A program made the translations under genes and the position numbers. Below, piece after piece: positions 1-7,372 of a stretch of DNA of 31,978 bases. Numbering within the stretch: position 1 is the stretch's first letter; every line of letters starts with the position of its first letter. The notes beneath the pieces are model-generated. The model saw nothing but the letters and a program-made list of their open reading frames with translations, was not told the DNA's origin and searched no databases. The DNA comes from JBMOPD01 sp049323615 (GTDB taxonomy: Bacteria; Bacillota; Desulfotomaculia; Desulfotomaculales; Desulfocucumaceae): NCBI GenBank assembly GCA_049323615.1, contig JBMOPD010000074.1:1-31978 (forward strand). The letters run 5' to 3'.

Positions 1-20
1 AATTGCCGAATTTTTACCAC

Positions 21-80
21 GAGACCTCACTCCTTGCCCGGGAGTCGGCTACTTCTTATGAAGTAACCTCTAGAGGTCTC
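21..80 (+). other. Structured element, candidate three-way-junction RNA or upstream terminator
   Basis: An 8-bp perfect outer stem (GAGACCTC 21-28 with GAGGTCTC 73-80) encloses two hairpins. The first is ACTCC 29-33 with GGAGT 41-45, directly abutting the outer stem. The second is TACTTC 50-55 with GAAGTA 60-65, extended by GG 47-48 with CC 67-68 across one mismatch, around a TTAT loop. The fold is seen in the sequence. It lies about 95 bases ahead of the arginase-family gene, so it could be a leader RNA, or it could end an upstream gene outside the window. It matches no riboswitch class I can name. Confidence 0.4.
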
Positions 81-174
81 ATTTCTTTATTACCCCTCCA
101 GACACCTACTAAAAATATACACTGCCGTTAAGGGCCTGACCCTGATCCTTTGTTTAAAAGGAGGAAACCTGGAT

Positions 175-723
175 ATGAAAAAAATTGATACTATCTTGGT
201 TCCATATCATCTCAATACCAGGAATACCGGAATGGGGTTAGGACCTAAACGTATTTTAGACAGGGCTCTGGGCAGACAAGAGGTTAGAAAATATGACTTC
301 AAAGTAGAATATGTAAAAGATCTAAGTAGTCATATCGAAGATAAACTGGCAGCCATTACCAAAATTAATATACATCTGGCCCAGAGTGTTCGTAAATCTC
401 TAAATGAGGAACGGTTTCCTTTAGTCCTTGCGGGAAACTGCATTACGTCCGTTGGAACGCTGGCCGGGATCATGAAACGCCCCATAGGTATAGTTTGGTT
501 TGATGCTCACGGTGATTTCAACACCCCGGAAACCAGCCAGTCCGGCTTTCTGGACGGAATGGCCCTGTCTACGGCTGTAGGACTTTGTCACGAAACGATT
601 TGGGAAAGTTTGCAAAACAAACCGGTCAGTGAATTACATGTGGTACATGTAGGAGGGCGGGACTTTGATAAAGAAGAATATGTGAATGAATTGATGGGGG
701 AGGCTATATGCCGCTTAAATTAG
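175..723 (+). pseudogene. Arginase/agmatinase-family protein, C-terminally truncated
   Basis: The 182-residue product matches the N-terminal half of the ureohydrolase (arginase/agmatinase) fold, binuclear-manganese enzymes that hydrolyse guanidino groups. Visible features are LVLAGNCITSVGTLAG, which corresponds to the GGDHS metal-binding segment but has Cys instead of His, and WFDAHGDFNTPE, the DAHxD metal motif. Family members are usually about 270-310 residues and carry a second metal motif (DxDxxDP) that is missing here. The frame stops at 721-723. Just before the stop, another frame reads LVYFD and then stops at once, possibly a relic of the lost region. AAGGAGG at 160-166 supports the ATG at 175. 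The Cys-for-His change occurs in some non-arginase branches of the family, so the parental substrate is uncertain. Catalytic activity is unlikely. Confidence 0.65.
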
Positions 724-828
724 TATATTTCGACTAAGGGGCTTTTGAGTAAGGCCCTGACTCACAAGCTGGAATAATCCTTCATATCCTGTTAACACCC
801 ACTACCATATTACGAGGAGATTACTGCC

Positions 829-1488
829 ATGCAAGCAAGAAGCCTGAGCAACTCCCAAGGAACTGATGTTTCCCACTGGCAAGGGGATATTAAATGGAAT
901 CTTGTAAAAAATGACGGCGTTTCCTTTGCCTTTATCAAGGCAACAGAAGGCGTTGATTACGAGGACCGGAAATTTTCAAAAAATCTGAAGGAAGCAAAAG
1001 AGGCAGGGATTCTTGTTGGGGCTTATCATTTTTGCACCCCGTCAAGTGTGGAAGATGCTGTTAATGAAGCCGGACATTTTATTAATGTAATCACAAAATA
1101 CGGCGGTTTTGACGTTCTCGATTTACCGCCCGTCATTGACATTGAGAAAAATCAAGGTCTTACCAAAGAACAAGTTTCGAAAATAGTCCGTACCTGGGTT
1201 GAAAAAGTGAAAGCAGAAACCAAGGTTCAACCAGTCATTTATTCTTACACATACTTTATCCGGGATTACCTGGATGAAAGTTTAAGTGATATTCCGCTAT
1301 GGCTTGCCCACTACGACAGCAAACAACCACCAAATTCTTCAGGTTGGGAATCGTGGTTGTTCCTGCAATATACAGACAAAGGACAGGTTGGCGGAATCAA
1401 CGGAAATGTTGACCTTAACGAATTTAACGGCGGTCAAACAGAATTGGAATTGCTGTGCCGAAAAAAGGTGTTTGGAGGCGTTCCATAA
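829..1488 (+). CDS. GH25 family lysozyme (N-acetylmuramidase)
   Basis: The 219-residue protein is a single glycoside hydrolase family 25 catalytic domain, which cuts the MurNAc-GlcNAc bond of peptidoglycan. The sequence shows GTDVSHWQGDI (Asp13), FAFIKATEG, the barrel motif GAYHF, the acidic DIE motif at residues 104-106, and a C-terminal QYT plus DLNEF pair typical of GH25. It has no signal peptide and no added wall-binding repeats, so it is either cytoplasmic until cell lysis or exported by a non-classical route. GAGGAG lies about nine bases before the ATG. The size equals a bare GH25 domain. Its neighbours are a truncated arginase-like gene and a lipoprotein, and no phage holin or structural gene is nearby, so a prophage origin is not supported by context. 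Confidence 0.9.
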   Translation: MQARSLSNSQGTDVSHWQGDIKWNLVKNDGVSFAFIKATEGVDYEDRKFSKNLKEAKEAGILVGAYHFCTPSSVEDAVNEAGHFINVITKYGGFDVLDLPPVIDIEKNQGLTKEQVSKIVRTWVEKVKAETKVQPVIYSYTYFIRDYLDESLSDIPLWLAHYDSKQPPNSSGWESWLFLQYTDKGQVGGINGNVDLNEFNGGQTELELLCRKKVFGGVP

Positions 1489-1577
1489 GACCATTGATAC
1501 CAGGGGCGAGAAACTTTTATGTTCTTTCTTTCGTACAGTAAAATATAAACAATTTATTGGCTGGACTGGGGTGTCAC

Positions 1578-2429
1578 ATGAGAAAGCTATTGATAATATT
1601 TGTCTTTCTATTCCTGACATCTTGTACGCAGGTTGAAGGGATAGAAACCGTAAAACAGGAAAACTCACCGGTTAAGTTAATTAACCAAAATGGAAGAACC
1701 ATTCAGGAAAGAATAAGCCCTCCTGGGGGGTTCGCCAGGATTGAAGCAGCAGAAGGTTCTTTCGGGCAGTATTTAAGAAACTTGCCTTTGAGACCCCACG
1801 GCTCAAAAGTGAAATATTATAACGGCTCGGAAAAAGCCAGGGATGTTTATGAGGCCGTAGTTGATATGGATGTGGGGAACAGGGATCTGCAGCAGTGCGC
1901 CGATGCGGTCATCCGGTTGAGGGCGGAATTCCTGCACGGGAAAGGATTATATAATAAGATACACTTCAACTTCACCAACGGATTTAAAGCGGATTATACC
2001 ACCTGGATGCAGGGAAGCAGGATTGTGGTGGAGGGAAATAAGGCCTATTGGGTGAAAAGAACTGGCTATTCCAATGATTACGGCAGTTTCAGAAAATACC
2101 TTGACATGGTCTTTGCGTACGCGGGAACCCTCTCTTTATCCGGGGAAATGAAAAAGGTGCCCCTGGAAGATATGAAGATAGGGGATGTGTTTTTGAAGGG
2201 TGAGGACCCGGGTCACTGTGTGATCGTTGTTGACATGGCCGAAAATAAGAATACCGGGGAGATACTCTTTATGCTGGCGCAAAGTTATATGCCGGCACAG
2301 GATATCCACATATTAAAGAATCCCCGGAATAAAGAAATTAGCCCATGGTATTCGGTAAATTTCGGGGAAACGTTGAATACCCCGGAATGGAGCTTTAATA
2401 AAAACCAGTTGATGAGATTCCAGGATTAA
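1578..2429 (+). CDS. DUF4846 domain lipoprotein
   Basis: This predicted 283-residue lipoprotein has a short hydrophobic signal and a lipobox FLTSC with the lipidated Cys at residue 16. The start is placed at the ATG at 1578 because it gives a proper signal peptide; a TTG at 1557 would add seven unsuited residues. The rest matches the DUF4846 family: a PPGGFARI segment, GSFGQYLRNLPL, KPHG-like RPHGS, then DMDVGNRDLQQCADAVIRLR and a conserved GDVFLKG and GHCVIVVDMA close to the C-terminus. The function of the family is unknown. Lipidation would place it on the outer face of the cytoplasmic membrane. The downstream DUF438 gene begins 83 bases later on the same strand and may be cotranscribed. 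Confidence 0.85.
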   Translation: MRKLLIIFVFLFLTSCTQVEGIETVKQENSPVKLINQNGRTIQERISPPGGFARIEAAEGSFGQYLRNLPLRPHGSKVKYYNGSEKARDVYEAVVDMDVGNRDLQQCADAVIRLRAEFLHGKGLYNKIHFNFTNGFKADYTTWMQGSRIVVEGNKAYWVKRTGYSNDYGSFRKYLDMVFAYAGTLSLSGEMKKVPLEDMKIGDVFLKGEDPGHCVIVVDMAENKNTGEILFMLAQSYMPAQDIHILKNPRNKEISPWYSVNFGETLNTPEWSFNKNQLMRFQD

Positions 2430-2512
2430 AGAGTTGTTGCCGCAGTGCTTTGTATAAAAAAGCGCCAACGGGGTATTTATTAAATGAAAATTTACGAATG
2501 CCGGAGGCCTGT

Positions 2513-3757
2513 ATGAGTGAATATCTGCAAAATAATGAATATAAACAGGAGATTTTAAAAGGGCTGATCAGGGACCTGCACAGCGGCAGGGATTTTGAAG
2601 AGGTTAAACGGGAATTCGGTGAACTGGTAAAAGAGGTTGATCCCACTGAAATCGCCGATATGGAGCAGCGGCTTATCGAGGAAGGGATGCACCCGGAAGA
2701 GATTAAAAAATTGTGCGATGTACACGCGGCCCTTTTCAGGGAGTCTTTGTCCCGGAACGAGCGGCCGGAATTAATTCCGGGACATCCGCTGCATACGTTA
2801 AAGCATGAAAATGAAGAAGCAAGGAAGCTGCTGTCCACCATAGAAAGCGCAATTGAAAACCTTTTCCGCACCGCCGACAGAGGGCAGGTATCAGATAGCA
2901 TCACTGCCCTGCGTGAAAATGCAAGCTTTTTCAGCAGCAATCTGGATAAACATTTCAGCAAAAAGGAAAACATTTTCTTTCCCTATTTAGAAAGGTACAA
3001 TATTACCGGGCCGCCTTCGGTAATGTGGTCGGTGGACGACGAAATCCGGGATATCACAAAAAGTTTCGTCAACCTTGTGAACCGGCTGGAACCTGAAAAC
3101 ACAGACGAAATTTTGAACAAGGTAAAAGACAGCTTCGCCAAAGTTAAGGACAAATCGGGGGAAATGTTTTTTAAGGAAGAGGAAATCCTGTCGCCCATGA
3201 TGAAAAATGTGCTGACAGAAGAGGAATGGGCGGAAATAAAGGAACAGTCGGACCAGTTGTTTGGAGTGATCTATGCCCGGTCCGAACCCGACCTCTGGCA
3301 GCCGGACAAAGTTTCCAAAGAGCCCGCAGGCTTTACAAGGGATGACAATTTACTGGAGCTGGACACCGGCAGGCTGACCCCAAAACAGGTTAACGCCATC
3401 TTGACAAACATACCAATAGACATAACCTTTGTTGACGAAAACGACCGGGTAGTATACTTTTCCCAGGGCAGGGAAAGGATTTTTACCCGAACCAGGGCCA
3501 TAATCGGCAGAAAGGTGCAGAACTGCCACCCGCCGGAAAGTGTTCATGTGGTGGAAAAAATTGTGAATGATTTTAAGGCCGGCAGGCACAATACCGCCCA
3601 ATTTTGGCTGGAACTGAACGGATCATTTATACATATCCGGTATGTGGCCATAAGGGACGGCGATGGCAAATACATGGGCACGATGGAAGTAAGCCAGGAT
3701 TTGACCGGACTCAGGGCCCTGCAGGGAGAACGCAGGCTCCTGCAGTACGGCGACTGA
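2513..3757 (+). CDS. DUF438/hemerythrin-like/PAS domain protein
   Basis: The 414-residue soluble protein has three modules in order: DUF438 (about residues 1-75; MEQRLIEEGMHPEEIKKLCD is typical), a hemerythrin-like four-helix segment (about 80-260; HPLHTLKHENEEARKLL, HFSKKENIFFPYLE, then FFKEEEILSPMM) and a PAS domain (about 290-405; DITFVDENDRVVYFSQGR). The hemerythrin part keeps His and Glu residues of the kind that bind a di-iron centre. Proteins of this build are common in anaerobes and are presumed to sense oxygen or redox state through iron and a PAS ligand; this is inference. The ATG at 2513 is preferred because GGAGG stands five bases upstream and the family normally starts there. An alternative TTG at 2450 would add 21 residues. 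No output domain is attached. Confidence 0.88.
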   Translation: MSEYLQNNEYKQEILKGLIRDLHSGRDFEEVKREFGELVKEVDPTEIADMEQRLIEEGMHPEEIKKLCDVHAALFRESLSRNERPELIPGHPLHTLKHENEEARKLLSTIESAIENLFRTADRGQVSDSITALRENASFFSSNLDKHFSKKENIFFPYLERYNITGPPSVMWSVDDEIRDITKSFVNLVNRLEPENTDEILNKVKDSFAKVKDKSGEMFFKEEEILSPMMKNVLTEEEWAEIKEQSDQLFGVIYARSEPDLWQPDKVSKEPAGFTRDDNLLELDTGRLTPKQVNAILTNIPIDITFVDENDRVVYFSQGRERIFTRTRAIIGRKVQNCHPPESVHVVEKIVNDFKAGRHNTAQFWLELNGSFIHIRYVAIRDGDGKYMGTMEVSQDLTGLRALQGERRLLQYGD

Positions 3758-3792
3758 TGTGGATAAGTTAAATTTGAATCCGCCCATAATTA

Positions 3793-3817
3793 AAGGAAGC
3801 AGCACAGCTGCTTCCTT
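3793..3817. terminator. Bidirectional terminator-like hairpin
   Basis: AAGGAAGCAG (3793-3802) pairs perfectly with CTGCTTCCTT (3808-3817) over a five-base gap that can close to a three-base loop. It lies between two convergent genes and has short A and T runs on both sides, so it could serve both strands. The U-tract is weak. Confidence 0.55.
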
Positions 3818-3830
3818 AATGCTTCAACCG

Positions 3831-4457
3831 TTAGAACCTGGCGGCCGCCTCCCTTATCCTGGATAATGATTCTTTCAGGATCTGATCGGCCTTATCGGGA
3901 GCATACTCATGTCCCTCGCAGATAATGGAAACAACATCCTTGATTCCCAGGAAATTAAGCAGGGTCTTAAGATACCTGTCCGCAAAGTCCATCTCGGTCA
4001 TTGGCGGGTTGGAGTACACGCCGCCCCTTGAGTGGATGTGGGCCGCTTTTTTACCCTCAACCAGGCCCACCGGTCCCTCCTCGGTGTACTTGAAAGTCTT
4101 GCCGGCGATTACAATGGTGTCGATATAAGCCTTCATCAGAGGAGGAAGGCTCAGGTTCCACATGGGAGTAACAAAAATATACTTGTCGGCTTCCAAAAAC
4201 TGTTCGGTGTAGGCCGCAATTTTCCCCACCTTTTCCTGCTCGGTGGGAGTGAGGCTTTCATTACGGGCGTATTTGCCCCACCCGGCGAACACATCGACGT
4301 CTATAAGCGGGATGTTTTCCCTGTACACGTCCATTTCTATGATTGTGTCCTGGGGGTTATTTTTTCTGTAAACATCCAGAAATTCCCGGGCCATGGTCAG
4401 GCTTTTCGATTCTTCCACTGTTTTAGGATTGGCAATGACGCACAGTACCTTGGACAT
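3831..4457 (-). CDS. azoR: FMN-dependent NAD(P)H:quinone oxidoreductase / azoreductase (AzoR-like)
   Basis: The 208-residue flavodoxin-like-fold protein belongs to the AzoR family, FMN enzymes that reduce quinones, and azo dyes in vitro, by two-electron transfer. Seen in the sequence are an N-terminal strand VLCVIANPK leading into the phosphate-binding loop, the FMN-contact segment FVTPMWNLSLPPLMKAYID, and the SRGG turn (HSRGGVYS). Length is normal for the family (about 200-215). The start is the ATG at 4457, since GGAGG lies eight bases upstream; a longer open frame upstream has no coding character. It is transcribed alone on minus, convergent with the DUF438 gene and 149 bases downstream of another minus gene. 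A physiological role in quinone or thiol-stress detoxification is inferred from the family only. Confidence 0.85.
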   Translation of the reverse strand: MSKVLCVIANPKTVEESKSLTMAREFLDVYRKNNPQDTIIEMDVYRENIPLIDVDVFAGWGKYARNESLTPTEQEKVGKIAAYTEQFLEADKYIFVTPMWNLSLPPLMKAYIDTIVIAGKTFKYTEEGPVGLVEGKKAAHIHSRGGVYSNPPMTEMDFADRYLKTLLNFLGIKDVVSIICEGHEYAPDKADQILKESLSRIREAAARF

Positions 4458-4606
4458 TCGTTCGACCTCCGATTTTTTAATTTTACTTTTTATAGTAGGC
4501 CTGCGAATGAAAAAATATTCGAGTAAGGAAGATTCAGGAAGGGGTCTTCTCGGCGGCAAAAGATAAAGGTTATGGGTGATTAAAACGGCGGTGCATACCA
4601 ATACCG

Positions 4607-5350
4607 TCAAAGGGCTATTTCGGCCGCCACGGCCAGGTGGTCCGAGGCCCCGGAGAAAACCGGGCGGGCGGAAACAGCCTGCCAGTGCCCGGATACAAAA
4701 ACAAAGTCCATCTGTTCCGCCGGGTTCTCCGCCGGAAATGTATTAAGCCCTCCCCCGGCGCCGGCGGCATCCCGCAGCACTGCCGATATAAGGCCGAATT
4801 CCGGGGAGCGCCGGCCGTCGTTGAAATCCCCCACCAGTACCACCGGCCTGTCACTGGCCGAAACTATATCCAGGATCCTGGTTGCCTGGACCAGCCTCTC
4901 TTCGCGGTTTAAACCCAGGTGAGTGCAGAAAAAGGCTACTTTGAGACCGCCTATTTCAATCTCTGCCTCCAGTAAACCCCGCTGTTCGCCGCGGCCGGGC
5001 AGCAGGTGGTTTCGCCAATTGATAATGGGCCACCGGCTGAGCACCGCGTTTCCGTACTGCATACAGGGCAGCCACTTTATGGTTGCCCCGAAAACCCAGT
5101 GTTTCCGCAGCAGGCGGCCCAGGTACCCGGGCTGGTGGCAAAACCGGCTGCGGGGCGTATACCTGTCAACTTCCTGCAGGCCAATCAGTTCCCCCCCGGT
5201 GTGCCCAAGCACACCGGCCGCACGCTTCAGATCAACCCTGTTGTCCGTACCCCTGCCATGGCGTATGTTGAAGGTAACAACCCTGATTGTTTTCAGGCTT
5301 CGCCGCCCCCCTTCAATGCCTTCAGTCCGACAAATCTCCCTCTTTATCAA
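4607..5350 (-). CDS. Endonuclease/exonuclease/phosphatase family protein
   Basis: This protein of up to 247 residues has the EEP (exonuclease III / inositol-phosphatase / sphingomyelinase) fold, metal-dependent phosphodiesterases with varied substrates. Motifs in order are VVTFNIRHGRG (metal Asn), GLQEVDR (metal Glu), FFCTHLGLN (catalytic His), LVGDFND (Asp/Asn pair) and SGASDHLAV (terminal Asp-His). The full catalytic set is therefore present. No signal peptide is seen, so it is probably cytoplasmic. The start is uncertain: the frame opens with a TTG at 5350 without a clear Shine-Dalgarno, and family similarity begins about 20 residues later, after a GGGGGG run that could serve as a ribosome site for a nearby non-ATG codon. 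The substrate cannot be told from sequence. Confidence 0.85.
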   Translation of the reverse strand: MIKREICRTEGIEGGRRSLKTIRVVTFNIRHGRGTDNRVDLKRAAGVLGHTGGELIGLQEVDRYTPRSRFCHQPGYLGRLLRKHWVFGATIKWLPCMQYGNAVLSRWPIINWRNHLLPGRGEQRGLLEAEIEIGGLKVAFFCTHLGLNREERLVQATRILDIVSASDRPVVLVGDFNDGRRSPEFGLISAVLRDAAGAGGGLNTFPAENPAEQMDFVFVSGHWQAVSARPVFSGASDHLAVAAEIAL

Positions 5351-5408
5351 AAATTTTAACCATTAATATATTTATGCATATAGGTCAATCATCCGCCGAG
5401 AAGAACGC

Positions 5409-5437
5409 TTGCATTATCCGCCATTCTTTTTTAATAT
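5409..5437 (+). promoter_or_regulatory. Sigma-A-type promoter for the TauE/SafE gene
   Basis: TTGCAT (5409-5414) and TAATAT (5432-5437) are separated by 17 bases. They sit about 40 bases before the ATG at 5478, in the gap between divergent genes. Spacing is ideal and both boxes are near consensus. Not tested. Confidence 0.5.
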
Positions 5438-5477
5438 TGAATGGTTGATGATTAATATTTTAAAAAGGAGTCCAGCA

Positions 5478-6251
5478 ATGAGTGCAACGCAGGTAGTTTT
5501 AATTTTAGCGGCGGGTGTAGTGTCGGGATTCGTAAACACGGTGGGCGGCGGCGGCTCTCTGGTATCACTGCCGGCCCTTATTTTTATGGGGCTGCCCTCG
5601 GCGGTGGCCAACGGCACCAACCGGGTGGCCCTGATGGTGCAGAGCCTCGTGGCGGTCGGCTACTTCCGGCAAAAAGGCTTTTTTTATCCCAGACTGAGCA
5701 TAGTATTGGGCCTGCCTGCGGTGTTGGGATCCATCCTGGGCGCAAAAATTGCCATATCCCTTTCTGATGAGCTGTTCAACAAGGTGCTGGCCGTTGTTAT
5801 GCTGGCAGTCCTGGCTCTGATTATTCTGCGCCCGGAAAAAAAGCTTTTAACGTCAACGGAGGAAAAAAATTTCAGCCGGCTGCGCATGTCCATAGCTGCG
5901 CTGGTATTCTTCGGGGTGGGGTTTTACGGCGGTTTTATCCAGGCGGGGGTGGGCTTTATCATTATTGCTTCCCTCACCCTGATCACCGGCATGTCTTTAG
6001 TTAAAATAAACAGCCTGAAGGTATTTGTAAATGCTATATATATACTTACTTCACTGCTGGTTTTTGTCTTCAGCGGCAAGGTTGACTGGATGATGGGCTT
6101 CATACTGGCCGCCGGCAATGCCGTGGGCGCCTACCTGGGAAGCGCCTTTACCGTGTCCGGGGGCGATAAGTGGATCCGCGTATTCCTGGTGGTGACCGTG
6201 CTTTTGATGTCCGGCAAACTGTTCGGGCTGCATAAACTGCTGGGCTTTTAA
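5478..6251 (+). CDS. TauE/SafE family sulfite/sulfonate-type permease
   Basis: The 257-residue integral membrane protein belongs to the TauE/SafE (DUF81) family, secondary transporters linked to export or import of sulfite, sulfoacetate and other organic anions. It shows about seven to eight hydrophobic segments and the family's twin glycine-rich repeat motifs: GFVNTVGGGGSLVSLPAL with GLPSAVANGTNRV in the N-terminal half, and GFYGGFIQAGVGFIII in the C-terminal half. AAAGGAG at 5464-5470 fixes the ATG at 5478; an earlier frame start at 5409 lies over the promoter and is rejected. It is apparently monocistronic, with its own promoter and a Rho-independent terminator. No sulfonate-metabolism gene is adjacent, so the substrate is open. 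Confidence 0.9.
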   Translation: MSATQVVLILAAGVVSGFVNTVGGGGSLVSLPALIFMGLPSAVANGTNRVALMVQSLVAVGYFRQKGFFYPRLSIVLGLPAVLGSILGAKIAISLSDELFNKVLAVVMLAVLALIILRPEKKLLTSTEEKNFSRLRMSIAALVFFGVGFYGGFIQAGVGFIIIASLTLITGMSLVKINSLKVFVNAIYILTSLLVFVFSGKVDWMMGFILAAGNAVGAYLGSAFTVSGGDKWIRVFLVVTVLLMSGKLFGLHKLLGF

Positions 6252-6345
6252 CTTACCCGCCGGAACAAACTGAAGCCCATTTCGTCTATTATTATACAGA
6301 GCAAAATTAATCACCGGCAAAAAACTTAAAACCTATTGTTTTTTC

Positions 6346-6370
6346 ACCCGCCAAACCGCGGGTTTTTTTT
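6346..6370 (+). terminator. Rho-independent terminator of the permease gene
   Basis: ACCCGC (6346-6351) pairs with GCGGGT (6358-6363) and a run of eight T (6363-6370) follows. This is a short but canonical intrinsic terminator about 95 bases after the permease stop. Confidence 0.75.
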
Positions 6371-6525
6371 ATTTTAGGCAAGCACCTCATTAGAAATTAA
6401 TGGTTTCCCAGACTGTTTTTATTATTGTTTCCATCACTTATAAACCATAAAATATATTATTCTTAATTTCTAAAACCGGGGCATTGTTATCATTTGTCCT
6501 ATAAACATTAACAAAAGGGGGATCT

Positions 6526-6775
6526 GTGTTAAAAATGCGGAAAGTGCTTTTGCTGTTCCTGACGTTGTCGCTTTCATTGATAATCGCTTCGGCGGCTTCG
6601 GGACATTTACTGGGATTTCGACGGGGACGGCCAATGGCACTTTTACAAAGATGACGACGGGGTGCTCCATTATTTCTACATCGACCCGGACCGGGAAGGT
6701 GAATGGCACCGCTATGTAGACGAGAATGGAAATACCCAATACTATTACGAGGTTAAAGGGTGGAAACTGGACTAA
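6526..6775 (+). pseudogene. Small secreted aromatic-repeat protein, split by a one-base frameshift
   Basis: A GTG at 6526, preceded by AGGGGG, opens a signal-peptide-like sequence (MRKVLLLFLTLSLSLIIASA). The frame then shifts: the next frame continues from about 6596 to a TAA at 6773-6775. It encodes two imperfect repeats of about 23 residues, GQWHFYKDDDGVLHYFY and GEWHRYVDENGNTQYYY, and ends in KGWKLD. The repeats resemble Trp/Tyr/Gly cell-wall-binding repeats in pattern (inference). The second frame has no usable start of its own, since a TAA at 6581-6583 blocks extension. The intact protein would be about 83 residues and exported. One base too many (or two missing) between about 6584 and 6650 explains the break. 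A strong terminator follows. It may be a true pseudogene, a sequencing error or programmed frameshifting. Confidence 0.7.
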
Positions 6776-6795
6776 GCGCTGGCCATGATCATGAC

Positions 6796-6827
6796 AAGGG
6801 CGGGGTTGTAACGGACCCCGCCCTTTT
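6796..6827 (+). terminator. Strong Rho-independent terminator
   Basis: AAGGGCGGGG (6796-6805) pairs with CCCCGCCCTT (6816-6825) over a ten-base loop, and T residues follow to 6827. It lies 20 bases after the stop of the small secreted-protein gene, which supports that gene as a real transcription unit. Confidence 0.8.
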
Positions 6828-6949
6828 ATTTCCGGAGAAAATTCAGTGTTCGGCAATATGTAGGGCGGGGACAAAAATAATTTTCTTTAAAAAAAGTTAA
6901 AGGGTATGAGTCGGCGGATGTAGAAGTTAGAGACAGAGGAGTTGATTTT

Positions 6950-7294
6950 ATGCAGGGAGACAGCCAGGAGAGGACCTGGGCCATGTTCTGCCACCTGGGT
7001 GGTTTATGCGGTTATTTTATCCCTCTCGGCAACATTATCGTGCCGCTGATTTTGTGGCTGATAAAAAGGACCGAGTACCCCTTTGTTGATTACCACGGTA
7101 AAGAGGCGCTGAATTTTAATATCAGCTTGACTGTATATGTCATTGTATCCTTAATCCTGGCCTTTGTTTTGATCGGCTTTGTTATGCTTTTTGTGCTGGC
7201 AATTCTGCAAATAATATTTATAATCATGGCCACCATTGAAGCGAACAAAGGAGGGTACTACCGCTACCCGTTAACCATCCGCCTTATTAAATAG
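6950..7294 (+). CDS. DUF4870 domain membrane protein
   Basis: The 114-residue protein has three hydrophobic segments and the DUF4870 pattern: an N-terminal WAMFCHLGGLCGYFIP segment, then ILWLIKRTEYPFVDYHGKEA, where the FVDxHGKEALNF block is diagnostic, and a hydrophobic pair ending at IEANKGGYYRYPLTIRLI. Family members are small membrane proteins of unknown function, common in Firmicutes. GAGGAG about nine bases before the ATG supports the start. The M48 protease gene starts 78 bases downstream on the same strand, so they may be cotranscribed; nothing more specific can be read from context. Confidence 0.88.
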   Translation: MQGDSQERTWAMFCHLGGLCGYFIPLGNIIVPLILWLIKRTEYPFVDYHGKEALNFNISLTVYVIVSLILAFVLIGFVMLFVLAILQIIFIIMATIEANKGGYYRYPLTIRLIK

Positions 7295-7372
7295 CCTTTC
7301 ACACACACTCCCGACAATATGAATTAATATTCCGGCAAAACGGGGGGATAAAAACTGCAGCCGCGATTTAAC

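Noticed and set aside
128..770. Direct repeat flanking the truncated arginase-like gene (AAGGGCCTGACCCTGA near 130, AAGGCCCTGACTCACA near 753), as a mobile-element target duplication.
   Set aside because: Only about 12 of 16 bases agree and no transposase or inverted ends are present.
829..1488. Prophage remnant suggested by the lysozyme gene.
   Set aside because: No holin, tail, capsid, integrase or att-like repeat is nearby; GH25 genes are also common on chromosomes.
6470..6874. A 134-codon open frame on minus.
   Set aside because: It is antisense to the small secreted-protein gene and crosses its strong terminator; it has no ribosome site and a low-complexity product.
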